Under the pieces are notes generated by a model. It was not told the origin of the DNA. It did not search any database and saw nothing but the letters and a program-made list of their open reading frames with translations. 41,743 bases of DNA. It comes from Alphaproteobacteria bacterium (GTDB lineage: Bacteria; Pseudomonadota; Alphaproteobacteria; Rhizobiales; JAKIUO01). Position numbers and translations under genes: made by a program. Every line of letters starts with the position of its first letter. Positions within the stretch are counted from its first letter, which is position 1. Location of the stretch: NCBI GenBank assembly GCA_024279115.1, contig JAJRRW010000011.1, positions 1 through 41,743 of the forward strand, written 5' to 3'. Of the stretch, positions 7,719 through 17,800 are shown one piece after another.

Positions 7719-9692
7719 CTATTTGAAGAAACGGCTTTTGGATCGCAGCGCTTCGCGTATACGTTCTTTTTCTGCCATCGCCGCCGCAATCGGGCCTTTG
7801 CTCACTGGCTCGTCAGGCACCGCTTCTGCCACGTCTGGAGCCTCCCCCACCAAAGGCTGCAACTCTGGCGCTGGCGGCGTTTCCATCGCCGCCATGGAGG
7901 CCTGCATTTGCAAAGCCTGTTCCAGATTATCTTGTGGAGCCGTGACCATCCGCGGCGGGCTGCTGGCGACATCGCTTGGCATGGCGATCGCCTCGGCGAT
8001 TTTGGCGTCCCCTGTCGTATTGGCCGTTGGTGTCCCCGCAGCGCGCCAACGCCTGACGACATTTTCCAAAAACTCGTCATTATCCTCGATGGTTTCGCGC
8101 CAGCTTTCCGTAAATTTGGCGGTCGAGCTGCGCGGCAGATATTTATCATCCAGACGGTCAAACCGCATGCGCACCGGCAAGGTCACACCATCGCCAAAGA
8201 CGATACATTCGCCCATACCAAGGGAGGGCAGAAATTCCAGCAGCGAACTGGCGGCATCCGATATGGCCGACAAGACGATTTTTTGGTCCAGATCATTGGC
8301 CATGCGCATCACAAACAAGGTGTTGCACTGTGACAGAATGGTCGAATCGATTTCCGAGGGCCGTTGCGATATGACGCCAAGCGACACCCCGTATTTGCGC
8401 CCTTCCTTGGCAATCTTTGCCAGCGAACGCTTGGTAGGCTCAAAGCCCATTTTACTATCGGCAGGAATATAGCGATGAGCCTCTTCGCAAACGATGGTAA
8501 TCGGCACCTTGCCGCCACTCCACAGCGCGAAATCAAAGGCCATGCGAGCGATCACCGAGACCACCACATTAATCACTTCAGAGGGCAGACCTGTCATTTC
8601 GATAATGGTGATGGGCCGACCATTGACCGGGATGCGGAACAAGCGCCCAAGGATCGCCGCCATTTGATCTTGTACGGTGGTTGACCCGAACATGAACGAG
8701 TAGCGCACATCAGATGTCACGGCTTCAATGCGGGCCTTGAGGACCTTGTAGGGACCGATCGAATTTTTCATATCGAGGCGGCCCATATGCTCGTTGAGCA
8801 GATCATTAATATCGGAAATACGATAGGGCAACGGCGCATCTACAGAAAAATTGGCATTGTCCGTCGTGCGCATCGCCAAACGCCCCCCCCGCTTGCCATT
8901 CGCGTAACGGGCTTTGGCCATGGGAATAAGGTCGGCAAGAATTTCGATTTCCTTGGAGCGCCCCTTGCGATCTCCCACCAGCACTTCGACAATTTCCTCG
9001 AAGGTCAAGAACCAGAACGGCAATTGCAGCTCATTGACGGAAATGACCTCCGCCATATTGCCAAAGCATTTGGTATATTCATTATGCGGGTCGATGAGAA
9101 CAACATGACCTTCCGGATTTTTTTCAAGGATCTGGCGTAGCAACAGAGCCGTCGAACAAGATTTACCGGTGCCAGTAGAGCCAAGGACCGCAAAATGCTT
9201 TCCCAGCATTTCATTGACCCGGATCACCGCATTAATGCTTTGATCCTGGTGTATTTTACCGATCCGTATGGTTTCCTCATTGTCCCATGAATAAGCCTTT
9301 TTCAGCTCTTCGTGCGAACATTTATAGATAAAGTCGCCAAGCGCTGGATAGGCCATCACCCCGCGACGGAATTTATCGGGAACGCCTTGTTCATTTTTGA
9401 ACAGCTCTCCCACCAGCTCAATCTCGGCAATCCACAGCTCTTGTTCGCTATCGACTTCTGTGGGAGCGGGAGCGCTCAGCGCCGAGACCAGGCAAAGAAC
9501 CACGGAAATCGGCGTATCGACCTTCAACAAAGTGCCCATTTCCGGTTGCTGGGCCTTGCTTTTGGCTGATCCATCGGAGCTATGAAAGACCAGGGCGATG
9601 GCCTGCGAGCCCGTGACCGAGACAATCCGGCCAACCGGCTCGCCTTTTGTGGCATCTGCGACGGGGGTCGTGCTGTGCGGCTGTTGTGTCAT
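7719..9692 (-). CDS. HerA-type DUF87 ATPase
   Basis: A 657-residue P-loop ATPase of the HerA/FtsK superfamily. An N-terminal HAS-barrel-like region (VGRIVSVTGSQAIALV) precedes Walker A GSTGTGKS (about residues 171-178), DPHNEY, Walker B ITIVCEEAH and an arginine-rich ISQRPSEID segment. The C-terminal 130 residues are Ala/Pro-rich and end in a basic tail (REALRSKSRFFK). HerA proteins are hexameric DNA translocases; in archaea they act with NurA, and bacterial ones are often linked to nucleases or defence. No nuclease gene is adjacent here. The start at 9692 has GGGA seven bases upstream. A histidine kinase gene ends 49 bases upstream and is probably co-transcribed. Confidence 0.85.
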   Translation of the reverse strand: MTQQPHSTTPVADATKGEPVGRIVSVTGSQAIALVFHSSDGSAKSKAQQPEMGTLLKVDTPISVVLCLVSALSAPAPTEVDSEQELWIAEIELVGELFKNEQGVPDKFRRGVMAYPALGDFIYKCSHEELKKAYSWDNEETIRIGKIHQDQSINAVIRVNEMLGKHFAVLGSTGTGKSCSTALLLRQILEKNPEGHVVLIDPHNEYTKCFGNMAEVISVNELQLPFWFLTFEEIVEVLVGDRKGRSKEIEILADLIPMAKARYANGKRGGRLAMRTTDNANFSVDAPLPYRISDINDLLNEHMGRLDMKNSIGPYKVLKARIEAVTSDVRYSFMFGSTTVQDQMAAILGRLFRIPVNGRPITIIEMTGLPSEVINVVVSVIARMAFDFALWSGGKVPITIVCEEAHRYIPADSKMGFEPTKRSLAKIAKEGRKYGVSLGVISQRPSEIDSTILSQCNTLFVMRMANDLDQKIVLSAISDAASSLLEFLPSLGMGECIVFGDGVTLPVRMRFDRLDDKYLPRSSTAKFTESWRETIEDNDEFLENVVRRWRAAGTPTANTTGDAKIAEAIAMPSDVASSPPRMVTAPQDNLEQALQMQASMAAMETPPAPELQPLVGEAPDVAEAVPDEPVSKGPIAAAMAEKERIREALRSKSRFFK

Positions 9693-9741
9693 CGTCATTT
9701 CCCAATTCAAGTATAATTTATTGGCTCATGCAGGCCGCAAA

Positions 9742-10608
9742 CTATGCGGCTACTTTTTCTGCCCGTTTTTGTTTTTGTTCGCACACATCCACCGGTAAAA
9801 CAGTGGCGATAATCGTTCCTTCACCGCGTGCGCTGGAAATTTCCATTTTGCCGCCATGCTGTTCGATCAGCCCCTTGGCAATGGCCAGTCCAAGACCGGT
9901 GCCCTCTTGTTCGCGCGACAATTTGTTGTCAAGCTGACCAAACGGGCTCATGGCGACCTCGATCTCGGACTGGTCCATGCCAATGCCGGTATCCCCAATT
10001 GTCACCATCAGTTTTGTGTTTTCAAAGCTTTTGACACAAACCGAAACACTGCCGCCAGCAGGCGTAAATTTGACCGCATTGGACAACAGATTGGTGTAAA
10101 TCTGTTTCAGTCGCATCGGGTCTCCTCGCATCACTGCCAGGTCAGTCTCATATTCCTCATGCAACAAAATATTGTTCTCTTTCGCCTTCAGCTCAATAAG
10201 ACAAATGGCGGATCGGATAATTTCGCAAATGGCAACATCTTGAACATCCAGCATGGTCGCGCCGCTCTCAATCTTTGATATATTGAGGATGGAATTGACA
10301 ACGCCAAGCAGATGATCGGCGGCCTCATGAATATAGCCCGAAAACTCGGCCACCTGTTCTGGTGCAAGCTCCGTGCTCTCTGCTTTTTTGAGTATTCTTG
10401 AAAATCCCAGAATGGCGTTCAAAGGGGTGCGCAATTCATGGCTCATATTGGCAATGAAAGCAGACTTCATTTTACTGGCCTGCTCCGCCTCAACACGCGC
10501 CGCACGCTCGGCAATCTTGGCCTGTTGACGCGACAATGCGCTGCCCAGATTTTGGCTGTAGCTGGACAGAGCCCCGTTTGGCGAACCTTTTTTGAACCGA
10601 GATCCCAT
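9742..10608 (-). CDS. Soluble sensor histidine kinase (PleC/DivJ-like core)
   Basis: A 288-residue kinase with no membrane helix and no recognisable sensor domain. About 45 residues of coiled-coil-prone sequence lead into HisKA (FIANMSHELRTPLNAILGFS, phospho-His57) and HATPase_c, with N-box NLLSNAVKFT, G1 DTGIGM and G2 GTGLGLAIAKGL. The H-box wording is that of the alphaproteobacterial PleC/DivJ/PdhS group, which act on DivK/PleD-like receivers, so this is a candidate input to that network. GGGG seven bases before 10608 supports this start over an ATG further upstream. It is followed by the HerA-type ATPase gene. Confidence 0.85.
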   Translation of the reverse strand: MGSRFKKGSPNGALSSYSQNLGSALSRQQAKIAERAARVEAEQASKMKSAFIANMSHELRTPLNAILGFSRILKKAESTELAPEQVAEFSGYIHEAADHLLGVVNSILNISKIESGATMLDVQDVAICEIIRSAICLIELKAKENNILLHEEYETDLAVMRGDPMRLKQIYTNLLSNAVKFTPAGGSVSVCVKSFENTKLMVTIGDTGIGMDQSEIEVAMSPFGQLDNKLSREQEGTGLGLAIAKGLIEQHGGKMEISSARGEGTIIATVLPVDVCEQKQKRAEKVAA

Positions 10609-10751
10609 GTAAAAACCCCATAAATCGCATTCATAAACCATTTGAATTTGTATACGGTGGAAGTGAACAAGAAATTAATCACTGTATGACAATGGTACCA
10701 GGCTGCATAATTGACTTGCACTCCCCTTCAGAAAACCCCAAAATGAGCACA

Positions 10752-10846
10752 ACATCTGAGGGGTGCCCTTTGCAACAAGGGCTGAGATACCTGTTTGAGG
10801 TAAACCCTTTGAACCTGATCCGGGTCATGCCGGCGAAGGGACGGGA
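10752..10846 (+). promoter_or_regulatory. TPP riboswitch (THI element)
   Basis: All conserved blocks are present in order: CTGAGGGGTGCCC, the GGGCTGAGAT pyrimidine-sensing bulge, ACCCTTTGAACCTGATC and CCGGGTCATGCCGGCGAAGGGA. It lies upstream of a small membrane protein gene and thiC and should switch them off when thiamine pyrophosphate is abundant. No clear terminator follows, so control may be at translation. Confidence 0.97.
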
Positions 10847-10923
10847 TTTTGATACTGCGCACCCCCTTGTGGGCACCGTTTTCGTGCAGCCTCCCTATTC
10901 CGGCCTGTGCTGACACCATTTTA

Positions 10924-11013
10924 ATCTGCGAAATGACCCTGATCTGCAAAAGGACATTGATCTGTGAAAGGACATTGATCTGTGAAAGGACATCGATCTG
11001 TGAAATCACTTGG
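10924..11013 (+). repeat. Array A: five 18-bp tandem repeats in the thi leader
   Basis: Five units start at 10924, 10942, 10960, 10978 and 10996, consensus ATCTGTGAAAGGACATTG; the middle units are nearly identical. It sits between the riboswitch and the first gene. The consensus can base-pair with array B downstream. Confidence 0.9.
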
Positions 11014-11031
11014 CTGCCCCTATCCAGATAG

Positions 11032-11085
11032 CAGATTGATGACAGGGGCCAGATTGATGACAGGGCCCAGATCAACGACAGGGGA
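11032..11085 (+). repeat. Array B: three 18-bp tandem repeats over the ribosome site
   Basis: Units start at 11032, 11050 and 11068, consensus CAGATTGATGACAGGGGC. They share array A's 18-bp period and are roughly its reverse complement over the first 10 bases (CATTGATCTG pairs with CAGATTGATG with two G-U pairs). The last unit contains the AGGGGA of the next gene's ribosome site. Confidence 0.88.
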
Positions 11086-11091
11086 AGTCCC

Positions 11092-11478
11092 ATGGAAACA
11101 TCACACTTGCTGGCACGCATCATCGGCCCCTATATACTGATCGCTGGACTGAGCCTGATGATCAATCGGGCCGGTTACCAAAAACTGCTTGATGAGTTGC
11201 GCGGCCAGGCATTGCTACTGCTCGCCATGGGGGCGTTCACCTTGATATTGGGCCTGATGATGGTGCAATTCCACAATATATGGGTTTTTGACTGGCCTGT
11301 GCTGGTCACTCTTATTGGCTGGATCATGATCATCAAAGGAGCCATGGCAATGCTCGCTCCAGACGCAATGATGCGCGTTGCCGAGCGCTTTAGCGCCAAC
11401 AATACCGCATTGAGCATACAGGCCGTGATGGCCATTTTGTTCGGTGTTTATATGAGCTATATGGGCTATGTCGCCTGA
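11092..11478 (+). CDS. Small integral membrane protein in the thiC operon
   Basis: A 128-residue protein with about four membrane helices (roughly 8-24, 40-60, 66-88 and 107-125) and very short loops. No domain is recognised with certainty. AGGGGAAG, six to seven bases before the ATG, lies inside the last 18-bp repeat of the leader. It sits between a TPP riboswitch and thiC with only 36 bases to thiC, so it belongs to the thiamine regulon. A part in uptake of a thiamine precursor is possible but unproven; a chance neighbour with a housekeeping role cannot be excluded. Confidence 0.8.
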   Translation: METSHLLARIIGPYILIAGLSLMINRAGYQKLLDELRGQALLLLAMGAFTLILGLMMVQFHNIWVFDWPVLVTLIGWIMIIKGAMAMLAPDAMMRVAERFSANNTALSIQAVMAILFGVYMSYMGYVA

Positions 11479-13380
<1,902 letters not shown>

Positions 13381-13394
13381 AAAATACACTCGCC

Positions 13395-13412
13395 GCCCTC
13401 TTTTTCGAGGGC
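13395..13412 (+). terminator. Short hairpin after thiC
   Basis: GCCCTC-TTTTTC-GAGGGC forms a perfect six-base-pair stem 15 bases after the thiC stop. There is no U-run behind it, so it is at best a weak terminator or an mRNA end stabiliser. Confidence 0.4.
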
Positions 13413-13487
13413 AATTCAAACTGAAAAGTTGGTTCTAAATTGTCGTTGGGCGGGGCTTGCAATCTCGCCCGACAATTCATACAAAAA

Positions 13488-13504
13488 CTGTCATCCCCGC
13501 GAAG
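13488..13504 (+). repeat. Half copy of the ATCCCCGCGAAG extragenic repeat
   Basis: CTGTCATCCCCGCGAAG matches the first half of the full palindromic repeats at 15971 and 16071, then diverges. It looks like a decayed or truncated member of the same extragenic family. Confidence 0.6.
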
Positions 13505-13580
13505 ATGCCGTCCTCAATGCGGCCTTGCGCAAACATATCGAACATCTTCACTGATCCCCCGACAAGGACCCGAAACCTTT

Positions 13581-14147
13581 ATGAGATTTTTGACATATAG
13601 CGCTTTGCTCCTCACCATCCCGTTCGTCTGCGGCCCGGCCTTTGCCCAGCAAAAACCAGCCCTCAAAAACGAGAACCTGCTGGTTAGCTTGCCCGTGGGA
13701 TATAAGACCGCCTATCAAACGCGCCTCAAAAATATGCAGATGACAGAGATGATCCCCCAATCCCAGTCTTTGAAAAACTGGTCGGACATGGTCACGGTGC
13801 AGATTTTTCTCAATGACAAGAAGCTGACGCCGATCAGTTTTTTTCAACTCATGCGCTCAACTCATCGCAAGGCCTGCAAGGGAAGCCTCTCCACATTGAT
13901 CAAGAAGGGAGTTGAGAATGGCTATGCTTTTTCTTTCTTTCTTCTGATTTGTCCGCGAAACAAGAAAACCAATAAATCGGAATATACCTGGTTCAAAACC
14001 ATCCGCGGCAAGGACAGTTTTTATGTGGTGCAAAAAGCCTGGAAGAAAGCGCCCCGCAAGCAGAGCATTGTAAAATGGACAAGATTTCTGCGCCAGATTT
14101 CGGTCTGTGATACACGTAGCGCCCGACATAAATGTCCCAATAAATAA
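13581..14147 (+). CDS. Exported protein of unknown function
   Basis: A 188-residue protein with a clear Sec signal (MRFLTYSALLLTIPFVCGPAFA, cleaved before QQK). The mature part begins NENLLVSLPVGYKTAYQ and contains LKNWSDMVTVQIF, several cysteines (CKGS, LICPRN, SVCDT, HKCPN) that could form two disulfides, and a basic tail. Similar short secreted proteins with a W-x-x-M-V/I-T-V-Q signature occur in alphaproteobacteria without assigned function. The start was placed at the signal peptide; AAGGA lies 12 bases upstream. It has its own transcription unit, between thiC and the caspase gene. Confidence 0.75.
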   Translation: MRFLTYSALLLTIPFVCGPAFAQQKPALKNENLLVSLPVGYKTAYQTRLKNMQMTEMIPQSQSLKNWSDMVTVQIFLNDKKLTPISFFQLMRSTHRKACKGSLSTLIKKGVENGYAFSFFLLICPRNKKTNKSEYTWFKTIRGKDSFYVVQKAWKKAPRKQSIVKWTRFLRQISVCDTRSARHKCPNK

Positions 14148-14337
14148 CCCCAAAACACGGTACCAAAATAAGCGCCATGCGAACCGGGGAGTGAGGCGGG
14201 GAGGCATCTATCCTCAATTTATAACATTCGCGGCACAGCAACGGCGCAAAGCGCCCCGTATTTTCTCGCGCCGATTGCGCTTGGCCGTGTTTCTTGTCAC
14301 CACCGCGCTCTTCTCAATCGGAACGAAAAAAATCCAC

Positions 14338-14365
14338 TTGAGACAATGCCCAACTCTGGTACTCT
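14338..14365 (+). promoter_or_regulatory. Candidate promoter of the caspase-like gene
   Basis: TTGAGA (14338-14343) and TACTCT (14360-14365) are 16 bases apart and about 55 bases upstream of the start codon. The rest of the gap 14148-14337 shows no gene, only a GC-rich stretch near 14250-14290. Confidence 0.45.
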
Positions 14366-14419
14366 GTTAATAGAATCCCATATATCGCATAGGGGTACGT
14401 CTTTTGAGGGAGTAAAACT

Positions 14420-15802
14420 TTGAAATTTTTCAAGAAAATTATGGCACTGTCGGCCCTTAGTCTGGCCCTTGCCACCTCCGGGTTTGTGTCAACGGCGATC
14501 GCCCAAAAGCGCCTGGCACTGGTGCTGGGAAATGATATCTATGCGGAAGTTCCCAGCCTGCAAAAGGCTGTCAATGACGCGGTATCGCTCGATAAAAAAC
14601 TCACGAGCCTTGGGTTTGAGGTCATTAGCGGTATCAATCTTACCCGTCGGCAAATGGTGCAAAAAATTCAGGACCTGGCCTCGCGCATCTCGATTGGCGA
14701 TCAGGTGGTGTTCTTTTATGCCGGTCACGGCGTGCAGATAGATCGCTCCAATCTGTTGCTCGCCACAGACATTCCCGCCACCGGTGGCATCGAAGAAGAA
14801 TATGTGCGTTTTGAAGGGTTCGACGTGCAAAAAATCCTCGATATGATCCAGGGACGCGGCGCCCAGACCACCATCATGATCCTCGATGCCTGCCGCAACA
14901 ACCCATTCAAAAAAAGCAAGAAGACCCGCGCCATCGGGGGACTGACAAGAGGGCTGGTGCCAATCCGTTCAACGGCAAGCGGCACCTTCATTCTGTATTC
15001 GGCCGACGAGGGACAAGAAGCCTTTGACAGTCTTGGCGCCGATGACACGAATAATAATTCCGTTTTTACCAGAAGCTTGCTGATGCAACTGGATAATCCT
15101 GAGCTTGAGATCACCCAACTTGCCAAGAATATCCAGGTATCGGTCCTGCAGACCGTTGAAAGTAAAATCGAAAACCAGTCACAGGCTCCCTTTTATGTGG
15201 ACCGCCTGTTTGGAAAATTCTTTTTTCACAAAAAGAAAAAAAGTGATGAAGAGCTGTTTTGGAATAGCATCAAGAACAATTCCAATTCTGCCGCCTTCAA
15301 AATATATCTACAGGTCTATCCGCAAGGAAAATTCAAAACCTCAGCAGAACAAAAAGTTCAGCAATTTGGATCGCTCGAGTTGAACAAGAAACCCTCGGTC
15401 ATGCATGCCGGCTTCCTTACCCTTGGTGCTCTTGGCACAAATATCGCCAGCCTAGCCGGAGCATCAATGGCGAAAACCAACAACCACAATGCAGCCAGCT
15501 CCTCGCCAGTACCGCTCATCAAAGTGGGGGTCAGGGACAAAAAACCGGTATTTTCAGATAGTTCACAAAGGCCCTTATTGCCTCGGGATGTCAAACAGTT
15601 AAGCTGCCTAGAGCTATGGCGGGCGCGCAATGAAATCTTTGATCGCAACGGCTATTGCTTCGTGACACCATTGGGAATTCAGTATTTCGACAATGCGACC
15701 TGCAAGACCACCAGCTCGGATATTTTGAAAAAACCGCTGGAATATCTCAATGTCAAACTGATCCAGCTATGGGAAAACAAAAAGCGCTGCAAGGCACAAT
15801 AA
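14420..15802 (+). CDS. Secreted caspase-like peptidase (C14) with C-terminal YARHG-like domain
   Basis: A 460-residue protein with a Sec signal (cleavage near AIA/QK, residue 29). The caspase p20-like domain spans about 30-265: RLALVLGNDIY opens it, the catalytic His103 is in FFYAGHGVQ and Cys158 in ILDACRNNPF, so the dyad is intact. A Lys-rich stretch (about 275-282) and a low-complexity segment follow. From about residue 395 a YARHG-like domain appears (LSCLELWRARNEIFDRNGYCF), with several cysteines. YARHG domains are thought to bind peptidoglycan or other envelope material. Expected to act in the periplasm or envelope; substrate unknown. A TTG start at 14420 after GGGAG is used. Confidence 0.9.
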   Translation: MKFFKKIMALSALSLALATSGFVSTAIAQKRLALVLGNDIYAEVPSLQKAVNDAVSLDKKLTSLGFEVISGINLTRRQMVQKIQDLASRISIGDQVVFFYAGHGVQIDRSNLLLATDIPATGGIEEEYVRFEGFDVQKILDMIQGRGAQTTIMILDACRNNPFKKSKKTRAIGGLTRGLVPIRSTASGTFILYSADEGQEAFDSLGADDTNNNSVFTRSLLMQLDNPELEITQLAKNIQVSVLQTVESKIENQSQAPFYVDRLFGKFFFHKKKKSDEELFWNSIKNNSNSAAFKIYLQVYPQGKFKTSAEQKVQQFGSLELNKKPSVMHAGFLTLGALGTNIASLAGASMAKTNNHNAASSSPVPLIKVGVRDKKPVFSDSSQRPLLPRDVKQLSCLELWRARNEIFDRNGYCFVTPLGIQYFDNATCKTTSSDILKKPLEYLNVKLIQLWENKKRCKAQ

Positions 15803-15970
15803 AAACGTAAGGGCGAGGGGTGGCGCTCGGCCCCTCCTCCTCTACTTTATCGGCCAGATATCGCGTGTCTGGGTCTTGTCAGGCCGCGACTTTGCAACCT
15901 AAGAACGCTCTTGTTAACCCGAATAATTGATAGGCAGAAATATTAGCTATTGATTTACAACAATAAATGT

Positions 15971-16000
15971 CTGTCATCCCCGCGAAGGCGGGGATCCATA
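15971..16000 (+). repeat. Extragenic palindromic repeat, copy 1
   Basis: CTGTCATCCCCGCGAAGGCG continues as GGGATCCATA. The core ATCCCCGCGAAGGCGGGGAT is a hairpin of a type scattered through many proteobacterial genomes. It faces copy 2 in inverted orientation. Confidence 0.85.
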
Positions 16001-16070
16001 CTCCTTGGCTTTGCAATTTGGAACGGGAGTCTGTTGATGGATTTGTACGTAAAAATGACAGGTCAGGGGT

Positions 16071-16103
16071 TATGGCTCCCCGCCTTCGCGGGGATGACAC
16101 TGA
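16071..16103 (-). repeat. Extragenic palindromic repeat, copy 2
   Basis: GGCTCCCCGCCTTCGCGGGG continues as ATGACACTG, the reverse complement of copy 1 over the core. The two copies are 70 bases apart and together could fold into a long cruciform. Confidence 0.85.
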
Positions 16104-16170
16104 TGTATAAGGCTAAATCAACGCGTATTCTTTAAAGCCGGAGATATTCCCTATCCATTGTTCGGGTTAA

Positions 16171-17685
16171 TTAAGAACTCTTGTGCTCGCCGCTACCGTT
16201 TTCGCGGACTTTATCCCCCGCAGTCACCACTGCCGTTGGCTTGGACGCCTCTAGCTTTGCACTTTGAGTTTTCGCTTTCGCCGCAGAACGCGCCGCCTGC
16301 GACAAATGTCCCGACGGGTCGGCGTTTTTGCTGTTGAGGTGCTCGATCATTTGCTCGGTCTTGTTGCGAATGTGATCCAGTTTGCGCCGTACGCCCGTGC
16401 TCCAGCCAACCGGATTGCGGCGCAACCAGACGGATCTGAACCATCTGGTGTTTTTATCAAACGCGGCTCCCAGATCACCAACATCCTCGTCCCCAAGGCC
16501 CTTGTTATAAACAGAGGCAAAGGCACGCCTGGCCAGATAATGACCGCCAATAAAGGTCGCAAGCGCCCCGCCAATCAACGCCACCAGTTTCCAGGTGGCA
16601 AGCGCAAAGCCCGTTTTAAACCACACAATAAGCGCCACCAGCGCGATCAAAGCCAGCAATACAAGGTCGGTGATACGCACACTATTGCGCCATTTTCCCA
16701 GCGCCGTTTTGAGCCGCGGAATGACTTCCCCTTCAATATCATTGGCAAGCAGTTTGAGATTGCCGACAATGCGATAGGTGCGCACCGTATTGAGCGCTTC
16801 AAGATGCCCCATGATCAGCTTGTGATCTTGATCACGCTTTCCTTTATAGCTGCTCCAGACATCCTTGTTTTCCACCGGCACGGCGATTTCATCATTGAAA
16901 TAGACATAGAACTTGCCCGCCGACAGTCCCCTTTGGGCCAGAGAAGAGCGCCACGAGGCGACGATATCTTCCAGATTATTGTCGGCCGCCGAGGTGTCGA
17001 TCTGATTGAGAATATAGATAAATTTCTCGCTATCCATACTGTCCACATGCTCTTCCACCAGATGTTTGAGCGTATCTTGCATGGCGCCACTTTCAGGATG
17101 GCGGGCATCGAAAAACACCAGCACCAGATCACTTAGGCGCACAATATGCTTGGTCAGACGCAAGGTCGACTTGCGCTGTTCGTCGGCGTCAAAACCCGGG
17201 CTGTCAATCACCAGCTTGCCGCGCAACACATCCGATGGCACCACTTTCATCTGCAAAAACTTGTCGATGCGATTGCCATCTCCAGGTGAGACGTTCTCAA
17301 TATCCTTGCTGATCTGGTAGAACGGAAAGCGCGGGTCGCTATCAAGCGCTTGTCCAGGCAGGGTTTTTATCTTTTCATCAGAGCCATAAGTGAGCACGGT
17401 AAAGCGATCATCCACCGCCTGATTACCCGAGCGCTGCACATCCTCCCCCAGCCAGGTATTGATAAAGCTGGATTTACCAGCCGAAAAAGTACCAAGGATC
17501 GACACCAGCGGCCACCAGGAAATATGGTTGGCATAAGAGATACCACGGGGCAAAAGACCCATGCGCCAGGCAATGACATCCAGCTCACTATAGCTATCGA
17601 CTGCTTCCATGAGATCCGAATTCTCATGCTGGAGATGTTCTTTCAATCTCGCCAATCGATTTTGAGAATAATTTTTACGCGACAT
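16171..17685 (-). CDS. Dynamin-like membrane GTPase
   Basis: A 504-residue GTPase of the dynamin/EHD type. G1 is GTFSAGKSS (about 65-73), the switch-I Thr lies in DDRFTVLTYG, G3 is DSPGFDAD and G4 is NQID. After the G domain a helical part leads to a hydrophobic hairpin (about 344-385) that should insert in the inner membrane, followed by a basic, Ala/Lys-rich C-terminal tail with a coiled-coil-like stretch. Bacterial dynamin-like proteins remodel or tether membranes; the role here is unknown. It lies 115 bases downstream of the PEP-carboxylase-like gene in the same direction. Its last codons abut a MITE-like element, which may have replaced the original 3' end. Confidence 0.85.
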   Translation of the reverse strand: MSRKNYSQNRLARLKEHLQHENSDLMEAVDSYSELDVIAWRMGLLPRGISYANHISWWPLVSILGTFSAGKSSFINTWLGEDVQRSGNQAVDDRFTVLTYGSDEKIKTLPGQALDSDPRFPFYQISKDIENVSPGDGNRIDKFLQMKVVPSDVLRGKLVIDSPGFDADEQRKSTLRLTKHIVRLSDLVLVFFDARHPESGAMQDTLKHLVEEHVDSMDSEKFIYILNQIDTSAADNNLEDIVASWRSSLAQRGLSAGKFYVYFNDEIAVPVENKDVWSSYKGKRDQDHKLIMGHLEALNTVRTYRIVGNLKLLANDIEGEVIPRLKTALGKWRNSVRITDLVLLALIALVALIVWFKTGFALATWKLVALIGGALATFIGGHYLARRAFASVYNKGLGDEDVGDLGAAFDKNTRWFRSVWLRRNPVGWSTGVRRKLDHIRNKTEQMIEHLNSKNADPSGHLSQAARSAAKAKTQSAKLEASKPTAVVTAGDKVRENGSGEHKSS

Positions 17686-17800
17686 GTCAATCCCTTAGAT
17701 AGGTTTACTGGTCATCAATATTTACACCAAAGCGCCAGCACAGTCTATCGACAAGCCCCCCTCAACTGGCAATAGGGTTACTGAAATGATCCGCCCCAGA

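Larger units (their letters stand above)
15914..16170. mobile_element. MITE-like 257-bp element with 21-bp terminal inverted repeats
   Basis: Ends TTAACCCGAATAATTGATAGG (15914-15934) and its complement at 16150-16170 match at 19 of 21 positions. Flanking it is an imperfect direct repeat: TAAGAACGCTCTTG on the left (15900-15913) and TAAGAACTCTTG on the right (16172-16183), as a target-site duplication would leave. Inside are two inverted copies of the ATCCCCGCGAAGGCGGGGAT repeat. It carries no open gene. The right end touches the stop codon of the GTPase gene. Confidence 0.6.

Noticed and set aside
10924-11085. CRISPR or coding repeat in the thi leader
   Set aside because: Units are only 18 bp without spacers, and the short open frames through them lack ribosome sites and conserved sequence.
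16264-17136. 290-codon plus-strand frame opposite the dynamin-like GTPase
   Set aside because: Antisense shadow of a gene with all G motifs; no ribosome site.
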